A stretch of DNA of 64,000 bases, from contig NZ_VISS01000004.1 in NCBI RefSeq assembly GCF_007827555.1, positions 1-64,000 of the forward strand, in the 5' to 3' direction. Below, in pieces: positions 34,988-43,285 of the stretch. Below the pieces are notes generated by a model. The model made no database searches. It was not told the DNA's origin and saw only the letters and a program-made list of their open reading frames with translations. Each line of letters begins with the position of its first letter. The first letter of the stretch is position 1. The stretch comes from Aeribacillus composti. GTDB taxonomy: Bacteria; Bacillota; Bacilli; Bacillales; Aeribacillaceae. The translations under genes were made by a program, and so were the position numbers.

Positions 34988-35258
34988 GCTATCACTCCTT
35001 TTCTTACAAGTAAGGTGTAAAGTAATCCATTACTTATTTCGTGCTTCCGTCTTTGACGAATAACATTGGTTCTAGTTACAAAACTTATAAAGAAGCCTGA
35101 ATCTTTCGGAGTTAACTCCCGACTGGATTGTAGAAGACATCGGCTTAGGCAGCATCTTTCTTTATTTATTGTTTAATAAACCTTCTATCTTTATTCATAA
35201 AGACATATATTTTAGCTAAGGAAGCCTCCAATAATTTCGGATGAGGGAGGAAGAAAGA

Positions 35259-36587
35259 TTGGGCAAGATATATGTGCTGGATACGAATGTTTTGTTGCAG
35301 GATCCGAATTCCATTTTTTCCTTTGATGAGCACGAAGTTGTAATACCTGCCGTTGTTCTTGAAGAGGTGGATTCCAAAAAAAGATATATGGATGAAGTTG
35401 GACGAAATGCGCGCCAAGTTTCAAAAATCATTGATCAGTTGAGGGAACAAGGGAAATTGCACGAAAAAATTCCTCTGCCAAACGGCGGATCTTTAAGAAT
35501 TGAATTAAATCATCGTTCGTTTCATGATCTGCAGGAGATTTTCGTGGAAAAAACAAATGATAACCGAATTTTGGCAGTAGCCAAAAATTTATCACTGGAA
35601 GAGCAATCAAAGAAAGATGGAAAATCGGTAATTTTAGTCAGCAAAGATGCTTTAGTGAGAGTGAAGGCAGATGCGATTGGACTTCATACTGAAGATTTTC
35701 TGAGCGATCGTGTAGTAGAAATTGACCATATCTATACAGGGTTTCTTGACCTTTACATAAGTATGGAAAACTTAAACCGATTTTATGAGAAAAATGAGCT
35801 GCTGCTGTCGGAAATAACCAATCATCCTTTTTATCCGAATCAATTTATTTTGCTGAAGGATGCTTTAGGAGGCAAATCATCTGCCATTGGGATTGTCGAT
35901 AAAACAGGGAAAAGATTGAAAAAGCTTGTTTTTCAGCATGACCATGTTTGGGGAATACAGCCGAGAAATGTTCAACAAACGATGGCATTCGAACTATTAA
36001 TGAGACACGATATTCAGCTCGTGACTTTGATCGGCAAAGCAGGTACAGGAAAAACGCTTTTGGCTTTAGCGGCCGGGCTGATGCAAACAGAAGACATGGA
36101 ATCATATAAAAAGCTTCTTGTCGCCAGACCAATTGTTCCAATGGGAAAAGATATCGGTTTTTTGCCGGGAGAAAAAGAAGAAAAACTGAGGCCTTGGATG
36201 CAGCCAATATGGGATAATTTAGAATATTTATTTAATACGAAAAAAGCTGGCGAGCTTGATGCGATTTTAGCAGGTATGAATTCGATTGAGGTGGAGGCGC
36301 TGACTTATATTCGCGGCAGGAGCATCCCGGAACAATTTATCATCATCGATGAAGCGCAAAATTTGACGAAACATGAAGTGAAGACAATTTTAACAAGAGT
36401 TGGTGAAAAAAGCAAAATTGTGTTGATGGGGGATCCAGGACAAATTGATCATCCTTATTTAGATGAATATAACAATGGGTTGACCTATGTAGTGGAAAAA
36501 TTTAAAGATCAAGCAATTGCCGGGCATGTAAAATTACTGAAAGGCGAACGATCCCAATTGGCGCAAATAGCAGCAGATTTGTTATGA
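35259..36587 (+). CDS. ylaK: PIN domain plus PhoH ATPase fusion YlaK
   Basis: A 442-residue PhoH2-type protein. The N-terminal PIN ribonuclease-like domain (residues 1-140) starts YVLDTNVLLQDP with the catalytic Asp and has DNRILAVA. The C-terminal PhoH ATPase (about 230-440) has Walker A GKAGTGKTLLALAAG, Walker B EQFIIIDEAQNL and the sensor VLMGDPGQIDHPY. Homologous PIN-PhoH proteins unwind and cut RNA. The start is TTG 35259 after GGGAGGA; the ATG at 35241 lies in the ribosome site itself. The TTG start gives exactly the length I recall for B. subtilis YlaK. Confidence 0.92.
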   Translation: MGKIYVLDTNVLLQDPNSIFSFDEHEVVIPAVVLEEVDSKKRYMDEVGRNARQVSKIIDQLREQGKLHEKIPLPNGGSLRIELNHRSFHDLQEIFVEKTNDNRILAVAKNLSLEEQSKKDGKSVILVSKDALVRVKADAIGLHTEDFLSDRVVEIDHIYTGFLDLYISMENLNRFYEKNELLLSEITNHPFYPNQFILLKDALGGKSSAIGIVDKTGKRLKKLVFQHDHVWGIQPRNVQQTMAFELLMRHDIQLVTLIGKAGTGKTLLALAAGLMQTEDMESYKKLLVARPIVPMGKDIGFLPGEKEEKLRPWMQPIWDNLEYLFNTKKAGELDAILAGMNSIEVEALTYIRGRSIPEQFIIIDEAQNLTKHEVKTILTRVGEKSKIVLMGDPGQIDHPYLDEYNNGLTYVVEKFKDQAIAGHVKLLKGERSQLAQIAADLL

Positions 36588-36595
36588 AAAAGTGA

Positions 36596-36696
36596 GATGC
36601 TGTAGTTTCAAAAGCCTCAGGGGTCAGAGATAAAAGTGTGAGCTTTGCAGAAGCTGATTTATCTTAAGCTCTTTGCAGCATCCAAAAAGATTTTTT
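36596..36696 (+). terminator. Nested cruciform-type terminator after ylaK
   Basis: Outer arms GATGCTG (36596-36602) and CAGCATC (36676-36682) enclose an inner pair GAGCTT (36640-36645) / AAGCTC (36666-36671), followed by AAAAAGATTTTTT. It begins 9 bases past ylaK. Confidence 0.6.
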
Positions 36697-36736
36697 GCGC
36701 TAACATTTGCGATTCTACTCAAATTGTGAGCAATGG

Positions 36737-36857
36737 AAAAAAAGGGATTGTCCAGAAAGTCAAATCGCCATTAGTAATAAACACCGATATATCAACGTTT
36801 CTAAAACATTAATGGGGGCGTCAATAAGCCGTAAAACGACTTATTAGACACCCCCAA
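36737..36857 (-). repeat. Dispersed intergenic repeat copy D, containing the ylaL terminator
   Basis: Read on the minus strand, the head hairpin (36814-36855) pairs GGGGGTGTCTAATAAGTCG with CGGCTTATTGACGCCCCC. It is followed by the core TTTTAGAAACGTTGATATAT and CGGTGTTTATTA, then a tail GATTTGACTTTCTGGACAAT ending in CCCTTTTTT. It differs from copy C mainly by a 5- to 10-base deletion in the tail. It starts 3 bases past the ylaL stop codon in the same orientation. Confidence 0.88.
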
Positions 36858-36860
36858 AAA

Positions 36861-37358
36861 TTATTTTACGATTATTGCTCTCACCTTTTTAATTGGATCA
36901 TTGCGGTTCGAGCCATCTCCGTAAATGATGTGGACAGGGCCGTCTTCTTTTAACGGTTTTCCTTCCATGCTAAATGCCAAAATGCATTCTTCTGCTTTTT
37001 CAATCGGCATTTCGACTTCGCCGTTTTCGGTTTCAAAAACGACCGTTTTGGCGTTCGTTAACGGTTCAGCATTTGATAAAAACGGTTTAAGCGGCATGCC
37101 GAAAGTCCCGGTAAGCACCTTTTCTTTTTCAAATTTTTGTTCCGTTTTTAAAGTAGGCGGAAATACAGCTCCCTCCTGAATCTCCCGTTGCCATTGATTT
37201 GCTGTTTTTTGCACATAGTCCTCTTCTATGTTTTCCTCTTTGCGGCCTTGATCAAAATATGTATTTAAATCAATGCGGCGGTCATCAAAGATCCAAACAC
37301 CTGGGTCCAAAGTAATTGGAAATTTTACATTCCCTTTTATTTGAATAATATCGCTCAT
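36861..37358 (-). CDS. ylaL: YlaL-like protein
   Basis: A 165-residue soluble protein beginning MSDIIQIKGNVKFPITLDPG. It has a basic and acidic central segment and a beta-rich C-terminal half (AKTVVFETENGEVEMPIEKAE, HIIYGDGSNRNDPIKKVRAI). It corresponds to B. subtilis YlaL by position after ylaK; function is not established. ATG 37364 abuts the GGAGGG ribosome site, so the ATG at 37358, six bases on, is preferred. No signal peptide or membrane span is visible. Its terminator is the head hairpin of repeat copy D. Confidence 0.75.
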   Translation of the reverse strand: MSDIIQIKGNVKFPITLDPGVWIFDDRRIDLNTYFDQGRKEENIEEDYVQKTANQWQREIQEGAVFPPTLKTEQKFEKEKVLTGTFGMPLKPFLSNAEPLTNAKTVVFETENGEVEMPIEKAEECILAFSMEGKPLKEDGPVHIIYGDGSNRNDPIKKVRAIIVK

Positions 37359-37638
37359 GAGCATCCCTCCACGTTAAAGTATAAGCGCTTTTATGGATTT
37401 TGTCACATTCCGTTGTCCATTTCAGTTCAAAAAGGCGACAGTCAGGCGGCTGAGTCCAGACGCGGCAAATCAATCAGACGAATTCTTCTAGCATTTTTTT
37501 GGAAGGTTCATACATATATATGAACAACTTTAAAATTATTAGGGAAGGAGGGTGCGTGTTTCCTTGCAATTTTCCTTTATAACATTTAATATTAATAGAT
37601 AGAATAGGGATTCCTTAATGGGGAACGGAGGGATTCAG

Positions 37639-37923
37639 ATGGCATCATTTGAAATGGTTCTTAGTCACCGGGAAAAGGCTCTTTCGCTTTTAAAGGCGGA
37701 TGCAGATAAAATCATGAAATTGATTAAAGTACAAATGGACAATTTGACAATGCCTCAATGTCCTCTTTATGAAGAGGTTTTAGATACGCAAATGTTCGGA
37801 TTATCTCGGGAAATTGACTTTGCTGTCAGACTAGGCCTGATTGAAGAACGCGAGGGAAAAGCTCTGCTTGATGAGCTTGAGCGTGAGCTGTCAGCTCTGC
37901 ACGAGGCATTTGTACGAAAATAA
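37639..37923 (+). CDS. ylaN: YlaN, Fur-interacting iron-homeostasis protein
   Basis: A 94-residue cytoplasmic protein nearly identical in its core ([38 protein letters not shown]) to B. subtilis YlaN. YlaN is required under iron limitation and is reported to act on the repressor Fur so that iron-uptake genes are expressed. The start is ATG 37639 after GGAGGGATTCAG; the ATG at 37618 lies upstream of that site. The glutaminase gene ylaM, which I recall next to ylaN in B. subtilis, is absent. A strong terminator follows. Confidence 0.93.
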   Translation: MASFEMVLSHREKALSLLKADADKIMKLIKVQMDNLTMPQCPLYEEVLDTQMFGLSREIDFAVRLGLIEEREGKALLDELERELSALHEAFVRK

Positions 37924-37925
37924 AA

Positions 37926-37967
37926 AGCTTGCTCAAACCGGTAAAAAAAAGGTTTGGGCTTTTATTT
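37926..37967 (+). terminator. Terminator of ylaN
   Basis: AAAGC plus CTCAAACC pair with GGTTTGGGCTTTT, followed by ATTTT, directly after the ylaN stop codon. Confidence 0.85.
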
Positions 37968-38032
37968 TATCTTTTCCATTTCTCATATCGACCTTCCACA
38001 ATAGGTGTTCCTTCGCAATTTTTATTTTGCCA

Positions 38033-38061
38033 TTGAGAAAATGAATTGTTCAAAGTATAAT
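38033..38061 (+). promoter_or_regulatory. SigA-type promoter of ftsW
   Basis: TTGAGA (38033-38038) and a perfect TATAAT (38056-38061) with a 17-base spacer lie 90 bp upstream of the ftsW start. Confidence 0.7.
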
Positions 38062-38150
38062 AGAAAATAAATTTTCTTTACACTTATGAAAACAATGACT
38101 GTGTATTTATTTTGCAACAAGAAGAGCAGCAAGTCGTAAGGAAGATGAAC

Positions 38151-39317
38151 ATGTTGAAACGAATTTTAAAATCATATGATTATTCGCTTATTTTAGCAGT
38201 TTTCTTATTATGCGGTTTCGGCTTGGTCATGGTGTACAGTTCAAGTATGATCATGGCAGTCACGAGGTATTATACGGAAAGCGATTATTTTTTTCGCAAG
38301 CAATTGTCCTCGCTCCTGCTTGCAACGATAGCTTTTCTAGTTATGATGTTTTTTCCGTACCGCGCTCTGCTGAACGGAAAATTTATAAGAATTTTGTTTT
38401 TTGGATCGATTGCTGTTCTCGGGCTGTTATTTATTTTTGGACATGTTGCCGGCGGTTCGCAAAGCTGGTTTAAAGTTGCCGGAAGAGCCATTCAGCCGGG
38501 AGAATTTGTCAAGCTTTCCGCCATTATTTATTTATCAGCTGTATACGAAAAAAAGCAATCGTACATATGGCACTTTGGAAAGGGAGCATTGCCTCCGGTA
38601 ATCTTTACCGTATTGATTTGCGTTTTTGTTATGCTTCAGCCTGACATTGGGACATCATTCATTATTGGAATGATTGCCTTGTCTATTATTTTATGTTCAG
38701 GTATGGGCATCAAAAACATGTTAAAGTTAGTATTGCTTGCTTTATTTTTCTTATTGCTGCTAAGTCCGCTCATTTTATTTAAGGCCGATGATATTTTTAG
38801 TAAAGAACGTCTTTCCCGCTTTACAGGGTATACGGATCCATTTGAACATGAAGACGGAGCAGGTTATCAGCTCGTCAATTCATATATTGCGATCGGATCC
38901 GGAGGTCTTACTGGACTGGGGCTGGGGGAAAGCGTGCAAAAATACGGATATTTGCCGGAAGCGCACACTGATTTTATTATGGCCGTTGTAGCGGAAGAGC
39001 TAGGTATTTTCGGTGTATTATTTGTTCTTACGCTTTTGGCGTTTATCGTTTTAAAAGGCCTCTATATTGCAAGAAAATGCACCGACCCGTTTGGTACATT
39101 GATTGCCGTAGGAGTTTCAAGCATGATCGCCATTCAAACGGCCGTCAACTTGGGAGGAGTGACAGGACTGATCCCGATCACTGGTGTTACATTGCCGTTT
39201 GTCAGTTATGGAGGCTCATCGTTATTAGTACTATTAATATCGATGGGATTGTTAGTGAATGTTTCAATGTTTGTCAATTACCGGGAGCAATATAAAAAAG
39301 AAATTGCAAGCATGTAA
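38151..39317 (+). CDS. ftsW: Cell-division peptidoglycan polymerase FtsW
   Basis: A 388-residue SEDS-family glycosyltransferase that polymerises lipid II at the division septum with its partner penicillin-binding protein. About ten membrane spans. Signatures are GFGLVMVYSSSMIMA in helix 1, the QPDIGTS motif with the conserved Asp near residue 180, the extracellular loop PEAHTDFIMAVVAEELG, and the C-terminal GVTLPFVSYGGSSLL. TTG 38112 and ATG 38145 are also in frame, but TAAGGAAG is best spaced for ATG 38151, which gives the MLKRILKSYDYSLI start seen in B. subtilis. Confidence 0.95.
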   Translation: MLKRILKSYDYSLILAVFLLCGFGLVMVYSSSMIMAVTRYYTESDYFFRKQLSSLLLATIAFLVMMFFPYRALLNGKFIRILFFGSIAVLGLLFIFGHVAGGSQSWFKVAGRAIQPGEFVKLSAIIYLSAVYEKKQSYIWHFGKGALPPVIFTVLICVFVMLQPDIGTSFIIGMIALSIILCSGMGIKNMLKLVLLALFFLLLLSPLILFKADDIFSKERLSRFTGYTDPFEHEDGAGYQLVNSYIAIGSGGLTGLGLGESVQKYGYLPEAHTDFIMAVVAEELGIFGVLFVLTLLAFIVLKGLYIARKCTDPFGTLIAVGVSSMIAIQTAVNLGGVTGLIPITGVTLPFVSYGGSSLLVLLISMGLLVNVSMFVNYREQYKKEIASM

Positions 39318-39386
39318 TCGTTCCGCCATATGCTGCTCTAATTTTATTTTCTTGAAAATCTAATATACACTGCAAGGGGGATTTAT

Positions 39387-42300
39387 ATGACGAACAGAAA
39401 AATTGAAAAAATCTTAGTAGCAAACCGTGGAGAAATCGCGATTCGGGTATTTCGAGCTTGCAATGAATTGAATATCCGAACCGTTGCAATTTATTCCAGG
39501 GAAGATTCAGGTTCTTATCATCGATATAAAGCAGATGAAGCTTATTTAGTTGGCGAAGGAAAAAAACCGATCGAAGCATATCTCGATATTGACGGTATCA
39601 TTGAAATTGCAAAAGCTCATGACGTGGATGCTATTCATCCCGGATACGGTTTTTTATCTGAAAATATCGAATTTGCTAGAAAATGCGAAGAAGCCGGAAT
39701 CATTTTTATCGGCCCTAGAACAGAGCACTTAGATATGTTTGGCGATAAAGTGAAAGCTAGACATCAGGCGGAAAAGGCCGGAATTCCAGTCATTCCAGGC
39801 AGCAACGGTCCAGTCAAAAGCTTGGATGAAGTGATTCAGTTTGGTGAAGAATACGGGTATCCGTTTATCATTAAAGCTGCTCTTGGCGGCGGAGGCCGGG
39901 GTATGCGCATAGTCCGTTCAAAGGCTGGAGTAAAGGATTCTTATGAACGAGCTAAATCGGAAGCAAAAGCTGCATTCGGCAGCGACGAAGTGTATGTAGA
40001 AAAGCTGATCGAAAATCCGAAGCATATTGAAGTGCAAATCATTGGTGACCACGATGGAAACATTGTTCATCTTTATGAGAGGGACTGTTCTGTCCAACGT
40101 CGTCATCAAAAAGTCGTGGAAGTTGCTCCAAGCGTTTCTTTAAAGCAGGAATTAAGGGATAAAATTTGCGAAGCGGCTGTACGGTTAATGAAAAATGTCA
40201 ACTATGTCAATGCAGGTACGGTGGAATTTTTAGTTTCCGGCGATGACTTTTATTTCATCGAAGTAAATCCGCGTGTTCAAGTAGAACATACGATTACTGA
40301 AATGATTACAGGGATAGATATCGTTCAAACACAAATTCTTGTGGCAGAAGGCCACTCAATTCACAGCCCGGAAGTTGGAATTCCAAGACAGGAAGACATT
40401 AAAACATGGGGATATGCTATTCAAGCAAGGGTGACGACGGAAGATCCGCTGAACAATTTCATGCCGGACACTGGAAAAATTATGGCGTATCGTTCCGGAG
40501 GCGGCTTTGGCGTTCGATTGGATACCGGAAACAGCTTCCAAGGCGCTGTTATTACACCTTATTATGATTCATTGCTTGTAAAAGTATCAACATGGGCGCT
40601 ATCGTTTGAGCAAGCTGCCAGAAAAATGATTCGAAATTTAAGAGAATTTCGAGTTCGCGGAATAAAAACAAATATTCCTTTTTTGGAAAATGTCATTAAA
40701 CATGAGAAATTTTTATCTGGAGAATATGATACGTCCTTTATTGATTCGTCGCCTGAGCTGTTCGTTTTCCCGAAACAACGAGATCGGGGAACAAAAATGC
40801 TCACATATATTGGGAATGTGACGGTGAACGGTTTTCCAGGCATCGGGAAAAAGAAAAAACCAGTATTTGATGAGCCACCGATTCCGCACGTAAAATTATC
40901 GGAGCCTATTCCAGAAGGAACGAAACAAATTTTAGAGAAAGAAGGAGTCGACGGCCTTGTTAAATGGGTAAAAGAACAAAAACAAGTGCTGTTGACGGAT
41001 ACGACTTTCCGAGATGCTCATCAATCATTGCTGGCAACTCGCGTGCGCACAAATGACATTAAAAAGATTGCTGAACCTACTGCGAGATTGCTTCCAAACC
41101 TGTTTTCGCTTGAGATGTGGGGAGGAGCAACGTTTGATGTTGCCTATCGCTTTTTAAAAGAAGATCCGTGGGAAAGACTTCAAATTGTCAGAAAGCATGT
41201 GCCAAACTTGCTTCTGCAAATGCTTTTGCGCGCATCGAATGCTGTCGGATATAAAAACTATCCAGATAATGTAATTAAAGAATTTGTCGAAAGATCAGCG
41301 GAAGCAGGCATTGATGTGTTCAGAATCTTTGACAGCTTAAACTGGGTAAAAGGGATGACCCTTGCCATCGATGCCGTCCGTAAAACCGGAAAAATTGCCG
41401 AAGCAGCCATCTGTTATACAGGGGATATTCTCGATCCAACAAGAAGAAAATATGATTTGAATTATTACAAACAGATGGCAAAAGAATTGGAAGCATCAGG
41501 CGCACAAATTTTAGGCATTAAAGATATGGCAGGACTGTTGAAGCCACAGGCGGCATATGAGCTTATTTCAGTGTTAAAAGAAACGGTCGATCTGCCAATT
41601 CATTTGCATACACATGATACGAGCGGAAACGGCATTTACACATATGCCAAAGCGATCGAAGCAGGGGTCGATATTATAGATACGGCGTTGAGCTCAATGG
41701 CCGGTTTAACTTCTCAGCCAAGTGCCAATTCTTTATATTATGCGCTTGAAGGTTCGGAAAGAAGACCGAATGTTAACATTCAATCATTGGAAAAGCTGTC
41801 TCAATATTGGGAAGAAGTGCGCAAATATTATCAAGACTTTGAGAGCGGCATGAAAGCTCCTCATTCAGAAGTTTATGTACATGAAATGCCTGGCGGACAA
41901 TACAGCAATTTACAGCAGCAGGCGAAGGCTGTAGGTTTGGGTGACCGCTGGGAGGAAGTGAAAGAAATGTACAGCCGCGTCAACCAAATGTTTGGCGATA
42001 TTGTTAAAGTAACTCCGTCATCAAAAGTTGTTGGTGACATGGCGCTCTTTATGGTTCAGAACAATTTAACGGAAGAAGACGTATATGAGCGTGGAGAATC
42101 GCTTGACTTCCCAGATTCAGTCATTGAATTTTTTGCCGGATATCTCGGCCAGCCGTACGGAGGCTTTCCGAAAGAGCTCCAGCGCGTGATTTTAAAAGGC
42201 CGTGAGCCGATTACAGTTAGACCTGGGGAGCTATTGGAGCCGGTTAATTTCCAAGCATTAAAAGAAGAGCTGGAGCAGCTGCTCCATCGTGAGCCGACGC

Positions 42301-42830
42301 CTTACGAGACGATCGCTTATGCACTGTATCCAAAAGTGTTCACGGAATATTTGAAAACATATGAACAATATGGAAACATTTCTGTTTTAGATACACCGAC
42401 ATTCTTCTACGGAATGCGTTTAGGCGAAGAAATTGAAGTGGAAATTGAAAAAGGAAAAACGCTGATTGTGAAGCTAGTTTCCATTGGCCAACCGCAGCCT
42501 GATGGAACGCGGATCGTGTACTTTGAATTAAACGGCCAGCCGCGTGAGGTTGTCATTAAAGACGAGAGCATCAAATCAACTGTTCAGCAAAGAGTCAAAG
42601 CAGATCCGCAAAACCCTGAACATATTGGAGCGTCTATGCCTGGAACAGTAATTAAAGTCTTGGTAGAAAAAGGCGAAAAAGTAAATAAAGGCGATCATTT
42701 AATGATCACTGAATCAATGAAAATGGAAACGACTGTTCAAGCTCCATTTGCAGGTGTTATTAAAGATATTTATGTGAAGAGCGGAGAAGCTATTCAAACA
42801 GGTGATTTGTTAATCGAAATCACTAAATAA
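39387..42830 (+). CDS. pycA: Pyruvate carboxylase
   Basis: A 1147-residue single-chain biotin enzyme that makes oxaloacetate from pyruvate and bicarbonate. Domains in order: biotin carboxylase with ATP grasp (residues 1-450, ALGGGGRGMRIV and FIEVNPRVQVEHT), carboxyltransferase TIM barrel (about 530-810, TDTTFRDAHQSLLATRVRT, HTHDTSGNG), the allosteric tetramerisation region, and a C-terminal biotin-carrier domain with the biotinyl-Lys in TESMKMETT near residue 1112. Full length with all motifs intact. GGGGG precedes the ATG at 39387. It follows ftsW as in B. subtilis and ends at a perfect terminator. Confidence 0.97.
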   Translation: MTNRKIEKILVANRGEIAIRVFRACNELNIRTVAIYSREDSGSYHRYKADEAYLVGEGKKPIEAYLDIDGIIEIAKAHDVDAIHPGYGFLSENIEFARKCEEAGIIFIGPRTEHLDMFGDKVKARHQAEKAGIPVIPGSNGPVKSLDEVIQFGEEYGYPFIIKAALGGGGRGMRIVRSKAGVKDSYERAKSEAKAAFGSDEVYVEKLIENPKHIEVQIIGDHDGNIVHLYERDCSVQRRHQKVVEVAPSVSLKQELRDKICEAAVRLMKNVNYVNAGTVEFLVSGDDFYFIEVNPRVQVEHTITEMITGIDIVQTQILVAEGHSIHSPEVGIPRQEDIKTWGYAIQARVTTEDPLNNFMPDTGKIMAYRSGGGFGVRLDTGNSFQGAVITPYYDSLLVKVSTWALSFEQAARKMIRNLREFRVRGIKTNIPFLENVIKHEKFLSGEYDTSFIDSSPELFVFPKQRDRGTKMLTYIGNVTVNGFPGIGKKKKPVFDEPPIPHVKLSEPIPEGTKQILEKEGVDGLVKWVKEQKQVLLTDTTFRDAHQSLLATRVRTNDIKKIAEPTARLLPNLFSLEMWGGATFDVAYRFLKEDPWERLQIVRKHVPNLLLQMLLRASNAVGYKNYPDNVIKEFVERSAEAGIDVFRIFDSLNWVKGMTLAIDAVRKTGKIAEAAICYTGDILDPTRRKYDLNYYKQMAKELEASGAQILGIKDMAGLLKPQAAYELISVLKETVDLPIHLHTHDTSGNGIYTYAKAIEAGVDIIDTALSSMAGLTSQPSANSLYYALEGSERRPNVNIQSLEKLSQYWEEVRKYYQDFESGMKAPHSEVYVHEMPGGQYSNLQQQAKAVGLGDRWEEVKEMYSRVNQMFGDIVKVTPSSKVVGDMALFMVQNNLTEEDVYERGESLDFPDSVIEFFAGYLGQPYGGFPKELQRVILKGREPITVRPGELLEPVNFQALKEELEQLLHREPTPYETIAYALYPKVFTEYLKTYEQYGNISVLDTPTFFYGMRLGEEIEVEIEKGKTLIVKLVSIGQPQPDGTRIVYFELNGQPREVVIKDESIKSTVQQRVKADPQNPEHIGASMPGTVIKVLVEKGEKVNKGDHLMITESMKMETTVQAPFAGVIKDIYVKSGEAIQTGDLLIEITK

Positions 42831-42841
42831 TAAATTTTGTG

Positions 42842-42866
42842 CCAGCCATTTTTGGCTGGTTTTTTT
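42842..42866 (+). terminator. Terminator of pycA
   Basis: CCAGCCA pairs perfectly with TGGCTGG around TTTT, followed by seven T. Confidence 0.93.
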
Positions 42867-42907
42867 ATGTAAGATTTTAAAATTTAAAACTTCGTTCGAA
42901 AAAACTA

Positions 42908-42962
42908 TTGAAAATGATTTTCACTCATGTTATTCTTTAATTAATGATGAAAATCATTCTCA
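42908..42962 (+). promoter_or_regulatory. Promoter with two Fur boxes
   Basis: TTGAAA (42908-42913) and TATTCT (42931-42936), 17 bases apart, form a promoter. Two 15-bp Fur-type 7-1-7 sites flank it: TGAAAATGATTTTCA (42909-42923), overlapping the -35 box, and TGAAAATCATTCTCA (42948-42962), just after the expected start. Each matches TGATAAT-N-ATTATCA at all but two specified positions. This is the classic layout of an iron-repressed promoter. Confidence 0.75.
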
Positions 42963-42979
42963 AGAAAGGCTGTGACGAC

Positions 42980-43066
42980 ATGACAATGCTTTTTGTCGGG
43001 AGTACGGTTTTGATTTATAGCATTTTAATCGGATATGTTTTGAAGCGAGTCGATTCAAATTCATAA
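42980..43066 (+). CDS. 28-aa single-span membrane peptide under Fur control
   Basis: A 29-codon gene (ATG 42980, TAA 43064-43066). The peptide MTMLFVGSTVLIYSILIGYV followed by LKRVDSNS is one hydrophobic helix with a basic, polar end, predicted to sit once in the membrane with the C-terminus inside. A ribosome site (AGAAAGG) lies 10 bases upstream. The Fur-type promoter and a terminator frame it as an independent unit. I do not recognise a family; it has no cysteine, so it is not a typical FeoB-associated Cys-rich peptide. It sits exactly at the synteny junction between pycA and dynA. Confidence 0.65.
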   Translation: MTMLFVGSTVLIYSILIGYVLKRVDSNS

Positions 43067-43091
43067 ATAAATTTTTCATACATTACATAGC

Positions 43092-43124
43092 GGGGATTGG
43101 CAAAAAACAGTCAATCTCTTTTTT
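43092..43124 (+). terminator. Terminator after the Fur-controlled peptide gene
   Basis: GGGGATTG pairs with CAATCTCT (two G-T pairs) around a 12-base loop, followed by TTTTT. Confidence 0.6.
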
Positions 43125-43285
43125 ATGGGGAAAATTGAGCTTTTTAACAGTCGCTTGGGAGGAAGCGAAAGTTATTAAAGCGGGTTTTTTTCTTGATCCA
43201 GGCTCCTGAAAATAATTTTTTTGCCTTCATTTACGGGCAATATGGTAAAATCAACATGAGGAATTGACGAAAAGGAGCCTGAGGT

